A stretch of DNA of 63,192 nucleotides, from assembly GCF_030973515.1 (NCBI RefSeq), contig NZ_JARGZA010000018.1, positions 1 to 63,192 of the forward strand, read 5' to 3'. Positions 25,224 through 33,031 of this stretch are shown in pieces. The notes under the pieces are model-generated. The model saw only the letters and a list, made by a program, of their open reading frames with translations. It was not told where the DNA came from and ran no database searches. Each line of letters begins with the position of its first letter. The first letter of the stretch is position 1. The stretch comes from Jannaschia maritima. GTDB taxonomy: Bacteria > Pseudomonadota > Alphaproteobacteria > Rhodobacterales > Rhodobacteraceae. A program made the position numbers and the translations under genes.

Positions 25224-26078
25224 ATGACGGCAGGCGACAGATTGGTGATCCTGGGATCGAAGGGCGGCCCCGCGATCCGTCCGGGCGGGCCCAACCCCAC
25301 CGCGTCCCTGCTGTGCCTGGACGGGCGGCGGATCGTGGTCGATTGCGGCCTGGGCGTGACACGGGGGTTGGTCGATACGGGTATGGACCTGCGGGATCTG
25401 GACCTGATCGTCCTGACGCACCTCCATTCCGATCACTGCCTGGAATTGGGGCCGTTGATCCATACCGCCTGGACGTCCGGGCTGGCCACGCCGGTCACGG
25501 TGTGGGGACCGCGGGGCACGGCCGCGCTGTGGGATGGTTTCCTCTCGTCGCTGGCGTTCGACGTGGCGTTGCGGATCGACGACGAAGGGCGGCCGGATCT
25601 GGCCGCGCTGGTCGATATCCGCGAGTACGATGAAGGATCGGTAAACCTCGGCGGCATCGCGGCACGGACCCTCCGCGTCGATCACCCTCCGGTGACGGAC
25701 TGCTTCGGGTGGCGGTTCGACGGGGCGTCGTGGTCGGTCTGCTTCAGTGCGGACACGGCGTATCATCCCCCGTTGATCGATCTCGCGCGTGGGGCCGACG
25801 TGCTGGTCCACGAGGCCATGCTGGAGGCGGGCGTGGACCGGCTGGTGGCGCGGACGGCCAACGGGACAAGGCTGAAGCAGCATATCGTGCGGTCTCACAC
25901 CGAAGCCGCGGACGCGGCCCGGCTGGCCGCGCGGGCGGGGGTGCGGCGGTTGGTGCTGCATCATCTGGTGCCCGCCGACGATCCCGCCATCGGGGTGGCG
26001 GACTGGCTGGACGCCGTGCGGCCGCACTTCGCGGGCCAGGTGCTGGTCGCGCGGGACGGCCTGGTCGTGACGCCCTGA
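25224..26078 (+). CDS. Metallo-beta-lactamase-fold hydrolase
   Basis: 284 residues. The zinc motif is LTHLHSDHCLELGP, with further ligands in FSADTAYHPP and the final histidine in RRLVLHHLVP. VLGSKG-type start (LVILGSKGGPAIRPGGPNPT) and KQHIVRSHTEAADAARL are the RNase Z/arylsulfatase-like arrangement. Substrate unknown. The TGA stop shares its A with the ATG of the pseudouridine synthase (TGATG), so the two are translated together. Confidence 0.88.
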   Translation: MTAGDRLVILGSKGGPAIRPGGPNPTASLLCLDGRRIVVDCGLGVTRGLVDTGMDLRDLDLIVLTHLHSDHCLELGPLIHTAWTSGLATPVTVWGPRGTAALWDGFLSSLAFDVALRIDDEGRPDLAALVDIREYDEGSVNLGGIAARTLRVDHPPVTDCFGWRFDGASWSVCFSADTAYHPPLIDLARGADVLVHEAMLEAGVDRLVARTANGTRLKQHIVRSHTEAADAARLAARAGVRRLVLHHLVPADDPAIGVADWLDAVRPHFAGQVLVARDGLVVTP

Positions 26079-26737
26079 TGCCGCCGCGCCATTCCGAAGG
26101 GTACGACCCGCCCACGGGTCCCATCCCGGTCGTCCACCGAGACGCCGATCTGCTGGTCGTGGACAAGCCCGCGGGGCTTCTGTCGGTGCCGGGCCGGGGG
26201 GCGCATCTGGCCGATAGCTTGTTGACACGATTGCAGGAATCCGAGCCGGAGGTGCTGCTGTGCCACCGGCTGGACCGGGACACGTCGGGGGTGATGGTGT
26301 TCGCGCTGACGAAGGCGGGGCAGCGGGGGATGGGCCGGCTGTTCGAGACGCGCAAGGTGGCGAAGCGCTACGTCGCGCGGGTCCATGGCCGGGTCGCGGA
26401 GGCCAAGGGAACCGTGGACCTACCGCTGATCGTGGATTGGGAGAACCGGCCCTTGCAGCACGTGGACCACGAGCGCGGGAAGCCGGCCGTCACGGACTGG
26501 AAGGTACTGGAATCAAAGGATTCCGAGACCCGGATGCGGTTGATGCCGCGCACGGGGCGGAGCCACCAGCTGCGCGTCCACATGCAGGCGATCGGGCATC
26601 CGATCCTGGGGGATCCGTTCTACGCCACGCCGGGCATGCCGCATATGGAACGGCTGATGCTGCATGCGGAAGGGTTGAAGTTCGCCCACCCCGTCACCGA
26701 GAAGGTCATGCGTTTCACGGTTCCCGCGCAATTCTAG
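26078..26737 (+). CDS. RluA-family pseudouridine synthase
   Basis: 219 residues. Catalytic Asp66 lies in CHRLDRDTSGVMVFA. The family motifs VVDKPAGLLSVPGRG, KRYVARVHG, RTGRSHQLRVHM and HPILGDPFYA are all present. There is no S4 domain, so it matches the short RluA/TruC-like type that modifies rRNA or tRNA uridines; which site cannot be read from sequence. It overlaps the MBL gene by one base. The following 433-base gap carries C-rich repeats. Confidence 0.9.
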   Translation: MPPRHSEGYDPPTGPIPVVHRDADLLVVDKPAGLLSVPGRGAHLADSLLTRLQESEPEVLLCHRLDRDTSGVMVFALTKAGQRGMGRLFETRKVAKRYVARVHGRVAEAKGTVDLPLIVDWENRPLQHVDHERGKPAVTDWKVLESKDSETRMRLMPRTGRSHQLRVHMQAIGHPILGDPFYATPGMPHMERLMLHAEGLKFAHPVTEKVMRFTVPAQF

Positions 26738-26760
26738 CGAAATAAAACGGGCCGAAATCG

Positions 26761-26803
26761 GCGTACACCCCCCGTACACCCCCCGTGCACCCCCCGTGCA
26801 TAC
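26761..26803. repeat. C6-rich 11-bp repeat element, copy 2
   Basis: Three C6 runs (26768-26773, 26779-26784, 26790-26795) with five-base spacers GTACA and GTGCA, ending GTGCATACG. Read on the minus strand it gives CGTATGCAC, then G6 runs, matching the element at 5916-5946. Unit 11 bp. Confidence 0.65.
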
Positions 26804-26863
26804 GTTTCGGCATATTGGCACCGTACGTTGCGCCGGGGTTGCGTCGCGGCGGCGTTCCGTGCG
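26796..26863. repeat. 68-base duplicated segment, copy A
   Basis: Begins GTGCATACG and ends GGCGTTCCGTGCG. Aligns without gaps to 26961-27028, with identical cores GCGCCGGGGTTGC and GGCGTTCCGTGCG. Confidence 0.6.
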
Positions 26864-26960
26864 GGGGGTGGTCCAGCGGGCCGCCCGTGCGACCCGCGCT
26901 TCGGACCTCGGAACGGTCCCCCGGACCGGCCCGGCGCTGCGCGATCGGTCCTGCGCCCCC

Positions 26961-27028
26961 GTGCATACGCGCGGGCGCATCGGCACCGCGCGTCGCGCCG
27001 GGGTTGCCGTCCGTGGGCGTTCCGTGCG
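26961..27028. repeat. 68-base duplicated segment, copy B
   Basis: Second copy of the segment at 26796-26863. It too is preceded by a C-run followed by GTGCATACG, so the duplication probably included part of the C6 repeat. Confidence 0.6.
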
Positions 27029-27170
27029 CCCGGCGTTTCGCGGGACGCCCGGACCGGTCGGATCGTGCAGGACGAAACGGCGTCCCGCTTTCCGCCGGCG
27101 ACCTTCCGCATTCCGAACGGTCCGCCTAGATCGGTCGTCGACAGACGACGCCACCCGGGGAGAAACCACC

Positions 27171-27827
27171 ATGTCGCTTCGCATCAACCAGACCGTGCCC
27201 GACTTCGAAGCCGAGACGAGCGACGGGCCCATCCGCTTCCACGACTGGATCGGGGACAGCTGGGCCATCCTGTTCAGCCACCCGAAGGACTTCACCCCCG
27301 TCTGCACGACCGAGTTTGGGGCCGTGGCGCAACTGCGCCAGGAATGGGAGCAGCGCGGGGTGAAGGTCATCGGCATCTCGATCGACGACGCCGAAAGCCA
27401 CCGCCGCTGGAAGGGCGACATCGAGACGTTCGGGGGCGCCGAACCGACCTTCCCGATCATCGCGGACACGTCGCTGGAGATCTCCAAGGCCTATGACATG
27501 CTGCCCGCGGATGCGTACCTGCCCGACGGACGCACGCCCAACGACACGGCGACCGTCCGGTCGGTCTACGTCATCGGGCCGGACAAGCAGCTGAAGCTGT
27601 CCATGACCTATCCGATGAACGTGGGCCGCAACTTCGCCGAGGTCCTGCGCGCGGTTGATGCGTTGCAGGCCGCGGCCAAGCACGGCGTCGCCATGCCCGC
27701 CAACTGGGAGCGCGGGCGCGACGTGGTGATCCCCGCCACGGTCAGCGACGACGACGCGACGGCCAAGTTCGGGACGTACCAGACGCATTTCCCGTACTTG
27801 CGCACCACGGCGGACCCGTCCGCGTGA
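27171..27827 (+). CDS. 1-Cys peroxiredoxin (Prx6 type)
   Basis: 218 residues. Peroxidatic Cys45 is in SHPKDFTPVCTTEFG, the Prx6 signature. No other cysteine exists, so it is a true 1-Cys enzyme needing an external reductant. The long C-terminal domain (MTYPMNVGRNFAEVLRAVDA, ANWERGRDVVIP) is typical. It is preceded by a good ribosome-binding site and a long repeat-bearing leader, and followed by a GTG start over its own stop for the VOC protein. Confidence 0.93.
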   Translation: MSLRINQTVPDFEAETSDGPIRFHDWIGDSWAILFSHPKDFTPVCTTEFGAVAQLRQEWEQRGVKVIGISIDDAESHRRWKGDIETFGGAEPTFPIIADTSLEISKAYDMLPADAYLPDGRTPNDTATVRSVYVIGPDKQLKLSMTYPMNVGRNFAEVLRAVDALQAAAKHGVAMPANWERGRDVVIPATVSDDDATAKFGTYQTHFPYLRTTADPSA

Positions 27828-28327
27828 CAGGAGGCGTGACCGGGGGCGTGCCCGGCGCCCGGCTGGGGCACGGCCACCTTCGGGTGGCCGACCTGGACCG
27901 GGCGGTCGCGTTCTATACCGGGCCGATCGGGATGCGGGTCACGGCGCGGATCGGGCGGCAGGCGGCGTTCCTGTCCTTCGACGGCTATCACCACCATCTG
28001 GGCCTGAACGTGTGGGGATCGCGCGGTGGCACGCCCCCGCCGCCGGGACATACGGGGCTGTTCCACCTTGCGCTGCTGTATCCGGACCGGGCCGCGCTGG
28101 GCCGGGCGGTGGCGCGGCTGGCCGATGCGGGCCATCCGCTGACGGGCGCGTCCGACCACGGCGTGTCGGAGGCGGTGTACCTGGACGATCCCGACGGCAA
28201 CGGGTTGGAGCTGTACCGGGATCGCGCGGAGGCGGACTGGCCCCGGCACCCCGACGGATCCCTCGCCATGGTGACGGATCCGCTGGACGTGGCGGCGCTG
28301 CTGGCGGAGGGGCGCGCCGCCGTCTAG
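27824..28327 (+). CDS. VOC (glyoxalase/extradiol dioxygenase fold) protein
   Basis: 167 residues with two beta-alpha-beta3 modules: LGHGHLRVADLDRAVAFYTG at 15-34, YHHHLGLNVWGS, then GLFHLALLYPDRAALGRAV, and SEAVYLDDPDGNGLELYRDR. His17, a mid-protein His in FHLAL and Glu in GLELY are the expected metal triad. It is most like catechol 2,3-dioxygenase-type single-chain members, substrate unknown. The start is GTG 27824 over the Prx6 stop; GTG 27836 is an alternative. Confidence 0.83.
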   Translation: MTGGVTGGVPGARLGHGHLRVADLDRAVAFYTGPIGMRVTARIGRQAAFLSFDGYHHHLGLNVWGSRGGTPPPPGHTGLFHLALLYPDRAALGRAVARLADAGHPLTGASDHGVSEAVYLDDPDGNGLELYRDRAEADWPRHPDGSLAMVTDPLDVAALLAEGRAAV

Positions 28328-28357
28328 GATCGTTTCGGGGCGACGCGTGGTGGGGCC

Positions 28358-28825
28358 ATGTCGGGAAGCGTGACACGCGTCGAGCGGGCGCTGGCCGAGC
28401 TGGGGCTGCCGACGCGGGTCGTGCGGATGCCCGCATCGACCCGCACGGCGGCGGAGGCGGCGGCCACCTGTGGCTGCGCGGTCGCGCAGATCGTCAAGTC
28501 GATGGTGTTCGAGGGGCGGAGCAGCGGGCGGCTGGTCCTGCTGCTCGTGTCCGGCGCGCACGACGTCGACCTGGACCGCGCGGCGGCGGCGGTGGGCGAA
28601 GGGCTGTCGCGCGCGGATCCCAAGCGGGTGCGGGCGGAGACGGGCTTCGCCATCGGGGGCGTGTCGCCGGTCGGGCATCTGGCCCCCATCGGGGCGTGGA
28701 TGGACGCGTCGCTGCTGGAGCACGAGGTGGTCTGGGCCGCCGCGGGCGCGCCCGACGCGGTGTTCGCCGCACCGCCCGCCGCCCTGCGGGACGCGACCGG
28801 GGCCGCGGTGTTCGCCGTCGCCTGA
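28358..28825 (+). CDS. YbaK/EbsC family aminoacyl-tRNA deacylase
   Basis: 155 residues. YbaK-domain features are AAATCGCAVAQIVKSMVFEG with the conserved lysine, LVLLLVSGAHDVDL, ADPKRVRAETGFAIGGVSPV and GAWMDASLLEHEVVWAAAG. Members hydrolyse mischarged Cys- or Ala-tRNA(Pro) in trans. It begins 30 bases after the VOC gene, likely same transcript. It ends convergent with the MarR gene. Confidence 0.9.
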   Translation: MSGSVTRVERALAELGLPTRVVRMPASTRTAAEAAATCGCAVAQIVKSMVFEGRSSGRLVLLLVSGAHDVDLDRAAAAVGEGLSRADPKRVRAETGFAIGGVSPVGHLAPIGAWMDASLLEHEVVWAAAGAPDAVFAAPPAALRDATGAAVFAVA

Positions 28826-28882
28826 ATGGGCGGGCCCCGGGGCGAGGCGGTCGGGCGCGGGGGGACGACCGTGCGGCGACCG

Positions 28883-29296
28883 TCAGCCCAGCTTGTCCAG
28901 GACGGCGCGGCAGACCTTGGCGAAGGCGGCGCGGTCGGACTTGGACAGGTCGTCGAACAGGGCGGCGAGGGTCTGGGTCCGCTGGGCACGGGCGTCGCGC
29001 AGCTGTTCGGCCGCATGGTCGTTCAGGCGGATCAGGGTCTTGCGGCGATCGGTCGGGTGGCGTTCGCGCGTGACCAGGCCGTCGGCTTCGAGCACGTCCA
29101 CGAGGCCCGTCACCGCCTGGGGCGAGACGTGCAGCGCCCGGGCGAGGTCGCGCATGGTGGCCGGCCCGTCGTCCGACAGCCGCGCCATCAGGACCACGCG
29201 CGGCGCCCGCGCGGCGCCCGCCCCCTGCAGGCGGCGCAGGGCGGGGGCCAGTTCGTCCAGCAACTGGGCCAGGTGCTTGGGTGACGAGGTCTTCAC
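28883..29296 (-). CDS. MarR-family transcriptional regulator
   Basis: 137 residues. The winged helix-turn-helix reads PATMRDLARALHVSPQAVTG, then VDVLEADGLVTRERHPTDRR, the MarR DNA-binding core, with a final dimerisation helix. Ligand unknown. It overlaps the MliC-like lipoprotein gene by 4 bases (ATGA), so regulator and lipoprotein are made from one message; the regulator may control that operon. Confidence 0.9.
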   Translation of the reverse strand: MKTSSPKHLAQLLDELAPALRRLQGAGAARAPRVVLMARLSDDGPATMRDLARALHVSPQAVTGLVDVLEADGLVTRERHPTDRRKTLIRLNDHAAEQLRDARAQRTQTLAALFDDLSKSDRAAFAKVCRAVLDKLG

Positions 29297-29763
29297 AGCT
29301 TCCCGGGTAGGCCGTCGCGGCGCGGAACGTCAAGACCCGGACCGTTCGCCGACGGGGCACCTTGGACCAGGGCCGCGGGCGTGACGCGGCAGGGGGTGGT
29401 GATGGCGCCGCTTTCCAGGATCGCCTCCGCCCCGCTGCGATACCAGTTCAGGTCGTCGCGCCCATAGGCCGCGCGATCGGGCCGGTGGTCGCGGCTGTCG
29501 AACGGGTATCGCGGCCCGTCGAGGCCCCGCAGCACGGCCACGCGGCCGTCGATGGTCAGCTGCACGCGCTCCTCGCCTGCATAGCGGGCGCCGACGACGC
29601 GGCCGTCCGTGCAGATGTAGGTGTAGGTCCGCCCGAGATAGGGCAGCACCCCGTCGGGGTCGTAGACGACGGGCGCCTGCAGGCTGAGCGGGTTGCGCTG
29701 CGGGTTGCAGGCGGCGAGGCCCGCGAGGGCGAGGAGGATCAGTGCGCGCATGGCGGAGGTCAT
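29293..29763 (-). CDS. MliC-like (C-type lysozyme inhibitor domain) lipoprotein
   Basis: 156 residues (152 from the alternative ATG at 29751). A signal sequence ends in the lipobox LAGLAAC, giving an acylated Cys. The mature part resembles MliC: YTYICTDGRVVGARYAGEE, VQLTIDGRVAVLRG, and a C-terminal ELESG-type strand ILESGAITTPCRV, with a Cys pair positioned as in MliC. MliC proteins bind vertebrate lysozyme in the periplasm or outer membrane. The domain call is by pattern only and is moderately certain. Confidence 0.65.
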   Translation of the reverse strand: MTSAMRALILLALAGLAACNPQRNPLSLQAPVVYDPDGVLPYLGRTYTYICTDGRVVGARYAGEERVQLTIDGRVAVLRGLDGPRYPFDSRDHRPDRAAYGRDDLNWYRSGAEAILESGAITTPCRVTPAALVQGAPSANGPGLDVPRRDGLPGKL

Positions 29764-30029
29764 GGCAGGGGAAGGTTAGCGAAGGGTAAGGATGGGCGGG
29801 GGCCACCTCGTCGGGTGGTCGTGGCGGGGGACGTGTACGGTCGGGGGGCGTTCCTGCGATAAAGGTGTAGAGCGCTTCGGTCGCGTTTCGCGACGGAGGG
29901 ACGGCGGAAGCCGCGCCCGACATCCTGGCGCGCCTTCGGCCGGGGACGCCTGGTCGAAACGGATGGATCGAAGGGCGTCCGGGACGAGCGGGCCGAGGGC
30001 ATCGGATGCCTGTCGGAGCGTGGGTCGCC
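29764..30029. other. Intergenic region, nothing recognised
   Basis: About 266 bases between the lipoprotein start and the decayed gene. It may contain the lipoprotein/MarR promoter on the minus strand. Frames here have no codon bias typical of the neighbours. Confidence 0.4.
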
Positions 30030-30429
30030 CGGCGCGGCTGGGACCTCCCCGTCGTACATCGGACTATCGGCAGGGATGTTCGCCGCCTCCGTGAGAACCG
30101 AGTAGCCGACGGTGAACTGCGTCGGGGCGAGCGCTTCGGCGCAGGGGTGACGATCTCCGCGAAGGCGGCATGGCTTTCCAGCGGATCGGAATCCTCGAAG
30201 AGCAGGATCCACACCGCGAACACCCCCATAGGGGTCCTGTTGCTCGCCTTTGGCCTCCTGCCACACGTCCCCCTCGCGCGCCGCGTGCCGCGCACCAGTC
30301 GGAGGTGGTCCGGGCTTCGTCGCCGGCCACCTCCTCCGCCTGCTGGACGGCATCGCTGGCGGAAAGGACGGCCGCGCCGGTGGCGGCGGGCGCGGCGCCC
30401 TGGATCGCCCCCAAGGTCTTCCGGAACAT
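30030..30429 (-). pseudogene. Decayed gene with frameshifts, family unknown
   Basis: Coding-like text jumps between frames on the minus strand. ATG 30429 opens MFRKTLGAIQGAAPAATGAA and runs to about EARTTSDWCAAR, then the sense moves to another frame (EGDVWQEAKGEQQDPYG), then another (FAVWILLFEDSDPLESHAAF, EIVTPAPK), then back (TQFTVGYSVLTEAANIPADS, PMYDGEV). Each piece has GC-rich third positions and natural residue composition; between them the frames turn Arg/Pro-rich. This suggests at least three indels in an ancestral gene of 130 or more codons. I do not recognise the family. Confidence 0.45.
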
Positions 30430-30568
30430 CGGGAGCGCCGGTCCGGGATCACGTGGATCGCACGCGAACGGGCGTATCCCATAGCGGTCCCTGCGAGGGT
30501 CGGGCCGCGCGCGGGTGTCGCGGCGCGGATGCCGTAGCGGCGCGGAGCATTCCCCGACCCCGAACGCA

Positions 30569-30590
30569 AAAGGCCGCCCGGAGGGCGGCC
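30569..30590 (-). terminator. Rho-independent terminator of rpmJ
   Basis: On the minus strand GGCCGCCC-TCC-GGGCGGCC followed by TTTT, 22 bases after the rpmJ stop. A textbook intrinsic terminator with an 8-bp stem. Confidence 0.8.
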
Positions 30591-30612
30591 CGTCACGCGT
30601 GCGCGCGGGTCT

Positions 30613-30738
30613 TCAGCCCTGGCGGGCCTTGAACCGGCGCTGGGTCTTGTTGATGACGTAGACCCGGCCCTTGCGGCGCACGACGCGGCAATCGCGGTGG
30701 CGCTGCTTGAGCGAGCGGAGCGAGTTGCGGACCTTCAT
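30613..30738 (-). CDS. rpmJ: 50S ribosomal protein L36
   Basis: A 41-residue ribosomal protein: [20 protein letters not shown], then [20 protein letters not shown] and a final Gly. It is the long, zinc-independent type of L36, keeping only one of the zinc-ribbon cysteines. It sits alone as usual in Rhodobacterales, with its own terminator. tRNA-Val lies 98 bases upstream on the same strand. Confidence 0.95.
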   Translation of the reverse strand: MKVRNSLRSLKQRHRDCRVVRRKGRVYVINKTQRRFKARQG

Positions 30739-30836
30739 GGCCGTCTCCCATTCTGTTCGCGGCGCGGCGATGCGCCTTGCTGGTTGCGTCGCGTCCCGGC
30801 GGGGGACTGGACCTTGCGTGCCCCTGGGGGCGGTGA

Positions 30837-30911
30837 TGGTGGGCGATACAAGGTTCGAACTTGTGACCCCTTCGATGTCAACGAAGTGCTCTACCGCTGA
30901 GCTAATCGCCC
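30837..30911 (-). tRNA. tRNA-Val (anticodon GAC)
   Basis: 75 bases on the minus strand. Acceptor GGGCGAT pairs with ATCGCCC, D-arm AGCTCAGCGGTAGAGC, anticodon stem CTTCG/CGAAG around loop TTGACAT (anticodon GAC), T-arm ACAAG-TTCGAAC-CTTGT. The 3' ACCA is encoded. Confidence 0.95.
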
Positions 30912-31058
30912 CGCCGCGCGGGCGGACCCGCGGAACCCGCGATGCCGTCCGTGCATTGGTGGCGCGTCGGATAGATCCAATCGCACGGGCGTGCAAGGGG
31001 GCTTTCGGCAGGGTCCGGATCGGCCTATATCCGCACGCAATCGGGAAGGCGCGCGCCC

Positions 31059-31925
31059 ATGTCACCACCCCCCTTCCGGCTGACGATGCCGGCGCGCCAG
31101 ACCGCGCCGCTGGTGGTCGCTTCGCCGCATTCGGGGCGCGATTACGGGGACCCGTTCCTGGCCGCCACGGTGCTGGACCGTCAGGGCATCCGCTCGTCGG
31201 AGGACGCCTTCGTCGACCTGTTGCTCGAGAACGTGCCGCAGCTGGGCGTGCCGCTGCTGGCCGCGACCGTGCCGCGCGCGTACCTCGATCTGAACCGCGC
31301 GCCGGAGGAGCTGGACCCCGCCCTGGTCCACGACGTGCCGCGGGGGGGCATGAACCCGCGTATCTCGTCCGGCCTGGGGGTGATCCCGCGCGTCGTGGCG
31401 CAGGGGCGCGCGATCTATCGCGGCAAGATCACCCGGGCGGAGGCGCGCGCCCGGATCGACGCCGTTTGGCGCCCGTACCACGCGCAGCTGGCCGCGCTGA
31501 TGGATGCCGCCCACGCGGCGTTCGGGCAGGCGGTGCTGCTCGACGTCCATTCCATGCCGCACGAGGCGATCGAGGGCACGTCGGCCCGGGGTCGCCCGCC
31601 GGAGGTGGTGCTGGGCGACCGGTTCGGCGCGTCGTGCCACGCGCGCATCGTCGACGCCCTGGAGGCGGCGCTGGCGGATCTGGGGTTCCGGGTCGCGCGC
31701 AACGCGCCCTTCGCGGGGGCGTACATCGCGCAGACCTACGGCGCGCCCGACCGGGGGCGGCACGTGATCCAGATCGAGCTGGATCGCGCGCTCTACATGG
31801 ACGAGGCGACGCTGGAGGTGCATCCCGACTTCGCCGCGATGCGCAACCTGCTGACGGAGGCCGTAGCGCGGGTCGCGGCGCACCTCGCGGGGGGGCGCGG
31901 CACGGGGGCCGTCGCGGCCGAGTGA
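31059..31925 (+). CDS. N-formylglutamate amidohydrolase family protein
   Basis: 288 residues. The family pattern is [44 protein letters not shown], then [11 protein letters not shown] and [15 protein letters not shown]. These zinc-type hydrolases remove formyl groups from N-formylglutamate (histidine degradation) or act on related amides. No hut gene is present; the arginine-catabolic genes just beyond suggest a general amino-acid breakdown neighbourhood. Convergent with ornithine cyclodeaminase. Confidence 0.88.
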   Translation: MSPPPFRLTMPARQTAPLVVASPHSGRDYGDPFLAATVLDRQGIRSSEDAFVDLLLENVPQLGVPLLAATVPRAYLDLNRAPEELDPALVHDVPRGGMNPRISSGLGVIPRVVAQGRAIYRGKITRAEARARIDAVWRPYHAQLAALMDAAHAAFGQAVLLDVHSMPHEAIEGTSARGRPPEVVLGDRFGASCHARIVDALEAALADLGFRVARNAPFAGAYIAQTYGAPDRGRHVIQIELDRALYMDEATLEVHPDFAAMRNLLTEAVARVAAHLAGGRGTGAVAAE

Positions 31926-31944
31926 TCCGGGGACGGGCATCGCC

Positions 31945-33030
31945 CTAGCCCGACCGCATCAGCATGCCGAACAGGTCGCGGGGGTCGTCGGGGTCGGCCA
32001 AGAGGTCCAGGCGTTCGTGGGCGGCGCCGTCCCGCACGGCGTCGTGGACCCACGTCAGGGCGGCGAAGTCCTCCACCGCGAAGCCCACGGAGTCGAACAG
32101 CGTGATCTGGTCGCGCCCCGTGCGCCCAGGGGCTTGTCCGGTGACGACGCGCCAGAGCTCGGTGACGGGATGGTCGGGATCGAGCTGCTGGATCTCGCCC
32201 TCCACCCGGGTCTGCTCGGGGTGCTCCACGAAGATGTCGGCGCGCAGGAGGATGTCGCGGGCCAGCTCGGTCTTGCCGGGGCAGTCGCCGCCGATGGCGT
32301 TCAGGTGGACGCCCGCGCCCACCATGTTGTCCGACAGGACGGTGGCGTTGCGCTTGTCGGCGGTGCAGGTCGTCACGATCTGCGCGCCGGCGACGGCATC
32401 CTCCGGCGTGGCGCATTCCACGACGCGCAGGCCCGTGCCCTGGAGGTTGCGCGCGGCCTTGGCGGTGGCGGCGGGGTCGACGTCGTGGAGGCGGATCTCG
32501 CGGATGCCCAGGACGTGGTGGAAGCCCAGGGCCTGGAACTCGCACTGCGCGCCCGCGCCGATCATGCCCATGACGGTGGCGTCCTTCGGGGCGAGGTGCT
32601 TCGCCGCCACCACGGACGTCGCCGCCGTCCGCAGCGCCGTCAGCACCGTCATCTCGGACAGCAGCACGGGATAGCCGGTGTCGACGCGGGCCAGCACGCC
32701 GAAGGCCGTCACGGTCTGATAGCCGCGCGCCATGTTGGCCGGGTGGCCGTTGACGTATTTGAACCCGTAATGGTCCCCATCGGATGTCGGCATCAGCTCG
32801 ATCACGCCGTCGCGCGAATGGCTGGGGACCCGGGCGACGCGGTGGAAATCGGGCCAGCGGCGGAAGCAATCCTCGATCCGGTCGGCCAGGGCGGCGATGG
32901 TCCGTTCGATGCCGCGGGACCGGACCAGGGCCATCATGTCGTGGACGGACACGAACGGGACGTAGGCCAGTTCGGACGGTTCGGGGGGCGTGACCGGGGC
33001 GGGGAGCGTGACGGAGGTGGGGGCGGTCAT
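31945..33030 (-). CDS. ocd: Ornithine cyclodeaminase
   Basis: 361 residues of the OCD/mu-crystallin family; converts L-ornithine to L-proline and ammonia with NAD. The NAD site is GMIGAGAQCEFQALGFHHVL. ELMPTSDGDHYGFKYVNGHP carries the substrate-binding lysine region, and NAIGGDCPGKTEL and DSVGFAVEDFAAL follow, the longer OCD subtype typical of true ornithine cyclodeaminases. It starts one base after the arginase stop (TGA-C-ATG). With arginase it makes the route arginine to ornithine to proline. Confidence 0.92.
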   Translation of the reverse strand: MTAPTSVTLPAPVTPPEPSELAYVPFVSVHDMMALVRSRGIERTIAALADRIEDCFRRWPDFHRVARVPSHSRDGVIELMPTSDGDHYGFKYVNGHPANMARGYQTVTAFGVLARVDTGYPVLLSEMTVLTALRTAATSVVAAKHLAPKDATVMGMIGAGAQCEFQALGFHHVLGIREIRLHDVDPAATAKAARNLQGTGLRVVECATPEDAVAGAQIVTTCTADKRNATVLSDNMVGAGVHLNAIGGDCPGKTELARDILLRADIFVEHPEQTRVEGEIQQLDPDHPVTELWRVVTGQAPGRTGRDQITLFDSVGFAVEDFAALTWVHDAVRDGAAHERLDLLADPDDPRDLFGMLMRSG

Positions 33031-33031
33031 G

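Larger units (their letters stand above)
26738..27170. other. 433-base intergenic region, repeat-rich leader of the Prx6 gene
   Basis: No gene is supported here. It holds the C6/G6 repeat element (26761-26803) and two diverged copies of a 68-base segment 165 bases apart. Open frames through it are Arg/Gly/Pro-rich with no start signal. The last part carries GGGGAGAAACC as the Prx6 ribosome-binding site. A regulatory leader or a small RNA is possible. Confidence 0.5.

Noticed and set aside
26761-26803. CRISPR-like array from the regular C6 units
   Set aside because: Units are 11 bp with five-base spacers and only three copies; no cas genes or real spacers.
26738-27170. A protein-coding gene in the Prx6 leader
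   Set aside because: Open frames exist on both strands but are Arg/Gly-rich, lack a ribosome-binding site, and cross the repeat units.
30170-30537. Plus-strand genes in the 30.2-30.5 kb gap
   Set aside because: No start signal, no family; the coding-like sense is on the minus strand as a decayed gene.
31059-31925. HutG-type role in histidine degradation
   Set aside because: The family fits, but no hutU, hutH or hutI is nearby; kept as an N-formylglutamate amidohydrolase family call only.
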